From: Bacteroidales bacterium UBA6207
GTDB lineage: Bacteria > Bacteroidota > Bacteroidia > Bacteroidales > F082
Assembly (NCBI GenBank): GCA_002421995.1
Contig: DISP01000179.1
Span: forward strand, 4,746 to 16,974
Length of the DNA stretch: 12,229 nucleotides
Direction: 5' to 3'
In this document: in pieces, positions 9,201 to 12,229 of the stretch
How positions within the stretch are numbered: position 1 is the stretch's first letter
Layout: each line of letters opens with the position of its first letter
Notes under the pieces: model-generated
Told to the model about the DNA's origin: nothing
Databases searched by the model: none
Seen by the model: only the letters and a program-made list of their open reading frames with translations
Program-made: the position numbers and the translations under genes

Positions 9201-9448
9201 TATGTAGTGAAATTGTAGCCATCAAATTTGTTCAGCCCGTCCCAGGTGCCCATCCAAAGAAAGCCGTCAGTATCCTGCAGGAGTGTATAAACAGTATTTT
9301 GGCTCAGCCCGCGCTCCACCCTGATGTTTTCGGACAGAAAACGGTCAAAAAACAATTGTGGTTGTGCAAGTGTGCTGCTGATGCAGCAAAGCTGTAAGCA
9401 AACCGCGGCAAGCAGGCTGAGGGCAGGGAATGAACCGGATTGCTTCAT
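6281..9448 (-). CDS. Periplasmic two-component-propeller sensor kinase of the LytS/YehU type
   Basis: This 1055-residue membrane sensor has a signal peptide (1-28, ending STLA). About 14 propeller repeats follow (residues about 45-685), each with a W-[IV/M]-G-T core such as LWMGTWDGLNKF, LWIGTKNGIALF and MWIGTRYNGLNHY. This fits two seven-bladed beta-propellers. A Y_Y_Y domain lies at about 687-797 (PGTYTFKVIASNSDGFWNEE). One membrane helix (800-822) leads into a short coiled coil. The kinase is of the His_kinase (PF06580) class: H857 in QMNPHFLFNSLNS, N953 in PYVENAIIHG, and D985 in EDNGVGRER. No receiver or AraC domain is fused. It should phosphorylate the LytTR regulator encoded 84 bases downstream. 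The ATG lies one base after the stop of the upstream lipoprotein gene (TGAGATG), so translation is probably coupled. The ligand is unknown. Confidence 0.96.
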   Translation of the reverse strand: MKQSGSFPALSLLAAVCLQLCCISSTLAQPQLFFDRFLSENIRVERGLSQNTVYTLLQDTDGFLWMGTWDGLNKFDGYNFTTYNKENGLTNEAIRALYQHGDVIWVGTESGLNAISLKDGSVKQFFAQGDTASLSDNWINHITADHRGMLWISTARGLTELDPAHLTFRQVFSRDYGNPIRSNYFNMLVQDKNQNYWIATSHGLVFVDEKTLQVTRYFHSPSDSTSLPDNHVNCLLFDPQQRLWIGTKNGIALFDAETQRFTVPKNRIFETMEAPQKEILALFYENETLWIGTNGAGLLLYQPTTNMVQRNVNVPNRNFSLSDNRVFTVYRDRQGVIWVGSFNGLNRLNENAPRFRTYRNHPDYPNSLSNNSVWAFAEDVNTNIWIGTEDGISVLDRKSGSYSFMKHIAGNPNSLSGNQIRTIRADSLGNMWIGTRYNGLNHYNTKTKTFTRFRNNPRDGFSLPDDFVLSVATEKLPVVWVGTDKGLGKLNTKTGLFTNYLHQTGNPKSLPDNKIYDLLVDSKGRLWVCTADGLALYNELTNDFKVYRIPSLLDQNRLVIVNKFFSMREAGDGTFWIGTRSGGLVHFDADKESFKVFTDRDGLPNNVTYMALEDLRGDIWVTTNWGLTRFSTAGKVFTNYEVSDGLQSNEFNFNAGLRASNGELFFGGMNGFNAFFPEEIKVNQLAPVIQITSFKLFGKPQTKKLNKGDTIVLKYDDNVFSFEFAALDFSNPTKIKYRYMLTAYDESWIDRDANQRYAEYAKVSPGTYTFKVIASNSDGFWNEEGVEVHLLIRSPWYGTWLFRLLVMLTLVLLVYLIVFLRMRSVRKTHEVELKYLDLEKQLFALEQKALQLQMNPHFLFNSLNSIQSFIVNNDINNAIYYLSKFSQLMRRTLANSRESYVPLRDEMQALQLYVEIEKLRFNDKFEYQITIDPEIDEGFVEIPPMIIQPYVENAIIHGLMHKTEKGNLIIDLRLEGDNILFTIEDNGVGRERAAEIRRESGIERKSRGMMITGERLEILNQYTKDTYTVNVVDLFDEKGQAAGTRVLITIHANVN

Positions 9449-9449
9449 C

Positions 9450-9731
9450 TCAATAAACTTTCTTTCGAAATGGTTTGATCAGCTTTTTATTCTTCTTTTT
9501 GGTGTGCTTCATCATGTCTTTTGTTGAGTCGGCCTGTCGGTCGCGGTGGGCTTTTACCCTGGCGTCATAGGCTTTCTGTTCGGCTTTGCGGGCCTTTTGC
9601 TCCACTTTTATGTTTTTTCGTTGCGATGAATTTCTGTTTATCAGGGCACAGCCTGTGAAGATGAAACCTGCTGTTATTGCAAGAATCACAATGTTAAGAT
9701 ACCGAAAAAAAGTGTTCTTCAATGGTTTCAT
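9450..9731 (-). CDS. Small, very basic lipoprotein, function unknown
   Basis: The ATG at 9731 gives 93 residues with a lipoprotein signal peptide ending at a lipobox, FTGC (C28). The same frame opens at an ATG at 9788, but that would put 19 extra, partly hydrophobic residues before the signal peptide. The mature part is short, helical in appearance and rich in K and R (VEQKARKAEQKAYDARVKAH, then MMKHTKKKNKKLIKPFRKKVY), with a theoretical charge far above neutral. No acidic residues follow the cysteine, so a periplasm-facing position is more likely than surface export. I recall similar basic lipoproteins with K-x2-H-x2-Q type helices across Bacteroidota, but no assigned function. The stop is one base from the ATG of the propeller kinase, which suggests co-translation and perhaps a role with it. 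The basic face could bind anionic polymers; this is inference. Confidence 0.8.
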   Translation of the reverse strand: MKPLKNTFFRYLNIVILAITAGFIFTGCALINRNSSQRKNIKVEQKARKAEQKAYDARVKAHRDRQADSTKDMMKHTKKKNKKLIKPFRKKVY

Positions 9732-9743
9732 ACAATTCAGCAA

Positions 9744-9751
9744 CAAAAATA
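9744..9751 (-). promoter_or_regulatory. Candidate -7 element for the lipoprotein-kinase-regulator unit
   Basis: TATTTTTG on the minus strand fits TAnnTTTG exactly. A TTG lies 22 bases upstream as a weak -33 match. The element is only 12 bases from the ATG at 9731, which would leave a very short leader, so the call is uncertain. Confidence 0.3.
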
Positions 9752-9755
9752 GCGT

Positions 9756-9763
9756 TAATTTTG
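9756..9763 (+). promoter_or_regulatory. Candidate -7 element for the Rieske-like lipoprotein gene
   Basis: TAATTTTG fits TAnnTTTG exactly and lies 59 bases upstream of the ATG at 9823, similar to the spacing seen at the acyl ligase gene. I see no clear TTTG at the -33 position. It is four bases from the opposing element on the minus strand. Confidence 0.3.
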
Positions 9764-9822
9764 AATAACATTTCAATGTGTCGGGCATTGACTATCATTA
9801 ACGATATAGCTGAAAAAACCGT

Positions 9823-10269
9823 ATGCGCCATCTTTTGTTTTTGCTAATTGCTTCGGCCGGTTTACTTTTTTCGTCATGCAGAAAAGAAGACCCGAACCCC
9901 AACATACCGGATGTTTATATCAATTTTACCATTGATCCAAACTCCACGATATATCAGCCCCTCAACACGGCAGGAGGCTGGATGTATCTCACAGCCGAAG
10001 CACCGAGTCGTGGTATCATCGTGCACAGGATCAACAGCGAAGAGTTTGTGGCTTTTGAGCGCATGCCCCCCAACGATCCAAACAAATGCTGCGACGGCAC
10101 AAGCTGCACCCGTCTGATTGTGGATGAGTTTTATCCGTTTGCGAAAGACAAATGCAACGAAACACTTTATTCGCTGCTTGACGGCAGTATTTTTTCAGGC
10201 GAAGGAAAGTATGGAATGACCCGCTACAACTGCACCTATTATGGTGGGCTGCTGAGGGTTTTCAATTGA
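9823..10269 (+). CDS. Lipoprotein with degenerate Rieske-like fold, probably surface exposed
   Basis: This 148-residue protein has a lipoprotein signal peptide with lipobox LFSSC (C19). The residues after the cysteine, RKED, match the K-(D/E)2 type of lipoprotein export signal described for surface lipoproteins of Bacteroidota. The body resembles a family of Bacteroidota lipoproteins related to Rieske domains: INFTIDPNSTIYQPLNTAGG, then RGIIVHRINSEEFVAFER, then LYSLLDGSIFSGEGKYGMTRY. A true Rieske domain needs C-x-H and C-x2-H ligands. Here the matching places read ERMPP (79-83) and CNETLYS (111-117), with no histidine, so no [2Fe-2S] cluster is expected. Other cysteines (89, 90, 95, 137) may form disulfides or bind metal. 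It is transcribed divergently from the sensory operon. The fold assignment is from pattern memory and moderately sure; function is unknown. Confidence 0.8.
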   Translation: MRHLLFLLIASAGLLFSSCRKEDPNPNIPDVYINFTIDPNSTIYQPLNTAGGWMYLTAEAPSRGIIVHRINSEEFVAFERMPPNDPNKCCDGTSCTRLIVDEFYPFAKDKCNETLYSLLDGSIFSGEGKYGMTRYNCTYYGGLLRVFN

Positions 10270-10270
10270 T

Positions 10271-10319
10271 AAGACACTGAGAAAAGGTTGTTATTATATA
10301 TAAGATTCGTGTCTTTTAG
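10271..10319 (+). terminator. Possible weak terminator after the lipoprotein gene
   Basis: AAGACAC (10271-10277) and GTGTCTT (10309-10315) form a perfect 7-base inverted repeat with a 31-base AT-rich loop, starting two bases after the TGA and ending in a short T run. The loop is long and the stem short, so it may be chance. Confidence 0.2.
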
Positions 10320-10434
10320 TTGGTTGTCAAATAGTATCCTTGCTTTTTTCTCAAACTTTTCCCTGTTCTCGCACCCAGCTCAAACCGCTGCTGCCAAACA
10401 CCATAATCAGACTGTAAACTAACTTTATTTGTAG

Positions 10435-10442
10435 TATCTTTG
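10435..10442 (+). promoter_or_regulatory. Bacteroidota -7 promoter element for the acyl ligase gene
   Basis: TATCTTTG is the commonest form of the Bacteroidota -7 box and sits 56 bases upstream of the ATG at 10499, in the 229-base intergenic gap. The -33 region has no good TTTG. The rest of this gap (10270-10498) shows no other gene or structured RNA that I can support. Confidence 0.5.
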
Positions 10443-10498
10443 CCACGCAGCTTAGCATCTTTGAAAGCCAAAGACATTCACTTTGCACATAAAACCAC

Positions 10499-12229
10499 AT
10501 GATAAAAAATCACGGCACTAAGAGTGCCATTGTTTTTCGCGATCAGCATATTTCTTATGAACAGCTGATTCATCAAATACACACCTACGCAGCTTTCTTT
10601 AGCGTGAAACCGGGCGACAGGGTGTTGTTTTATTCCGAAAACCGGACAGCCTATATTCCTGCCTTTTACGCCGCCTGGCAGCATCAGGCCATTGCAGTGC
10701 CGGTGGATTACTTAGCCACGAGCAGCGAGGTGGCTTATATCATTGCCGACTGCACACCCGAAGTGGTGTTTTGCTCCAAAGAACGGATCGAAAACATGCT
10801 CAAAGCCCTCGAAGAAGCCAAAAGCAATGCCCGTCTCATCCTGCTTGATGATATGGAACAGCTTGAAATACTGTCAGATGTAAGCAAATCAGTGGCGCAA
10901 CCCGATGTAAACAACACCGCAGTGCTCATCTACACCTCTGGCACCACCGGAAGTCCGAAAGGTGTGATGCTCAGCTTTGCCAACCTGATTCAAAACATTG
11001 ATGCGGTGTCGAAACATATTCCAATATACAAGCCCGATTCACGTGTTTTGGTGCTCCTGCCCCTTCATCACATCTTCCCCCTCATGGGCACCATGATCAT
11101 TCCTTTGTATGTAGGCAGCACAGTAGCCATCAGCCCTTCGATGCTTTCTGACGACATCATGGCCACCTTGCAGAACAACAAAATCACCATTATGATTGGT
11201 GTTCCGCGCCTGTATGCCGCCATTCGCAAAGGCGTCATGGATAAGATCAACAAGAGTGCAGTAGCCCGTTTACTGTTTGCTCTGGCCGAACGTTTGCAGT
11301 CGCCGGCCTTCTCGCGCAAGGTTTTTAGCGCTGTTCATAAAAAATTGGGTGGCGCTGTTGAGAGCCTCGTAGCCGGTGGCGCAGCCCTCGATCCTGCTGT
11401 GGGAAAAGACTTTAAAACCCTGGGCTTTGAAGTTTTGGAAGGCTATGGCATGACCGAAGCCGCACCCATGATCAGCTTTACACGACCAGGCAGGGTGGTC
11501 ATCGGATCGCCCGGCGAAGCCATGCCCGGCACCACCATCCGTATCGTGGACGGCGAAATCACCGCTGCCGGAGAAAACATCATGCAAGGCTACTTCAACC
11601 GCCCCGACGAAACCGCACAGGTGCTGCAGGATGGATGGCTCTTCACCGGCGACCTGGGACATGTGGATGAAAACGGCTTTCTGTTTATCACCGGAAGGAA
11701 AAAGGAGATAATCGTGCTCTCCAACGGGAAAAATGTGAATCCGGCAGAACTGGAAGAAGTATTGCTCCAATCGCCCCTCGTGGCTGATGCAGGTGTGTTT
11801 TTTGCCAACGACCAGCTGCAGGCCATGATTGTGCCAAACATGAATGCCACAGCCTTCAGCGATAGCGTTGACACTGAGCAAATTATCAAAAGTCAGCTCA
11901 TCGAACCTTTCAATAAAAGCGTTTCATCCTACAAAAAAATCATGCGTATCTATGTGACGCAACAGGAACTGCCACGTACGCGCCTTGGCAAACTGCAACG
12001 CTTTAAACTCGCATCGCTCATCGAAGCGCAGGAAGAGGTTGTGAACGAAATAGAACTGCCAAAGGATGAAGTATATACGATGATTGCCTCTTTCCTCGAA
12101 AAAGAAAAAGGACGCGCGGTAAGACCCGTCTATCACCTTGAGATGGACCTTGGCCTCGACTCTTTGGACAAGGTGAGCCTGCAGGCTTTTCTTCAGCAGA
12201 CTTTCGGCATTTCGCCTGAGCCACAGCAC
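10499..12229 (+). CDS. AMP-forming fatty acyl ligase with fused acyl carrier domain (partial, 3' end beyond right edge)
   Basis: The frame is open for 577 codons from the ATG at 10499 to the window edge; a TAA lies three codons upstream, so this is the first possible start. It activates a carboxylic acid, probably a fatty acid, with ATP to an acyl-adenylate. Class motifs are all present: P-loop YTSGTTGSPKG (145-155), YGMTE (316-320), TGD (383-385), GRKKEIIVLSNGKNVNP hinge region, and catalytic K498 in PRTRLGKLQR. A carrier domain follows at about 520-577 with DLGLDSLDKVSL; S555 is the expected phosphopantetheine site. The acyl group may thus be passed to a carrier in the same chain. In related Bacteroidota proteins an acyltransferase domain may follow; that lies outside the window. 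The exact substrate is not determined. Confidence 0.93.
   Translation, partial: MIKNHGTKSAIVFRDQHISYEQLIHQIHTYAAFFSVKPGDRVLFYSENRTAYIPAFYAAWQHQAIAVPVDYLATSSEVAYIIADCTPEVVFCSKERIENMLKALEEAKSNARLILLDDMEQLEILSDVSKSVAQPDVNNTAVLIYTSGTTGSPKGVMLSFANLIQNIDAVSKHIPIYKPDSRVLVLLPLHHIFPLMGTMIIPLYVGSTVAISPSMLSDDIMATLQNNKITIMIGVPRLYAAIRKGVMDKINKSAVARLLFALAERLQSPAFSRKVFSAVHKKLGGAVESLVAGGAALDPAVGKDFKTLGFEVLEGYGMTEAAPMISFTRPGRVVIGSPGEAMPGTTIRIVDGEITAAGENIMQGYFNRPDETAQVLQDGWLFTGDLGHVDENGFLFITGRKKEIIVLSNGKNVNPAELEEVLLQSPLVADAGVFFANDQLQAMIVPNMNATAFSDSVDTEQIIKSQLIEPFNKSVSSYKKIMRIYVTQQELPRTRLGKLQRFKLASLIEAQEEVVNEIELPKDEVYTMIASFLEKEKGRAVRPVYHLEMDLGLDSLDKVSLQAFLQQTFGISPEPQH

Noticed and set aside
8792..9397. 201-codon plus-strand open frame
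   Set aside because: It lies wholly opposite the propeller kinase gene, which has clear repeats and motifs; the antisense frame has no recognisable motifs or start context.
9732..9788. Longer form of the basic lipoprotein starting at the ATG at 9788
   Set aside because: It would bury a standard lipoprotein signal peptide behind 19 extra residues.
11270..11881. 203-codon minus-strand open frame
   Set aside because: It is antisense to the acyl ligase, whose adenylation motifs are intact; no domain is visible in the antisense product.

Overview
The window looks like chromosomal DNA of a member of the Bacteroidota. It carries a TonB-dependent receptor with an N-terminal carboxypeptidase-regulatory-like domain, a secreted protein of a type often exported by the type IX system in that phylum, and a two-component regulator-propeller sensor kinase with a LytTR response regulator. 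Ribosome binding sites are weak, and TAnnTTTG-type -7 promoter elements are present. Genus cannot be fixed from the sequence. I see no mobile elements, tRNA, rRNA or CRISPR.

Minus-strand block (9731 down to 1). Read in the direction of transcription, the order is: a small basic lipoprotein (9731-9450); a 1055-residue LytS-type sensor kinase (9448-6281), which starts one base after the lipoprotein stop; its probable LytTR response regulator (6196-5447); a small single-span membrane protein (5326-4859); a 1235-residue TonB-dependent receptor (4733-1026); and a secreted protein (974 to beyond the left edge). The first three form a likely sensory operon. The receptor and the secreted protein, 51 bases apart, form a likely second transcription unit with a candidate promoter near 4781-4816. 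Whether the regulator controls the receptor pair is not shown by the sequence.

Plus-strand block (9823 to the right edge). A 148-residue lipoprotein (9823-10269) resembles a Rieske-like fold that has lost its cluster ligands. After a 229-base gap with a textbook Bacteroidota -7 element comes an AMP-forming acyl ligase (10499 to beyond the right edge). The ligase continues into a fused acyl carrier domain before the window ends.

The two genes cut by the window edges are well supported by continuous reading frames and recognisable motifs. Most of the window is ordinary for the phylum. The points most worth a second look are the lipoprotein-kinase-regulator cassette, the Rieske-like lipoprotein without ligands, and the ligase with its carrier domain in cis.
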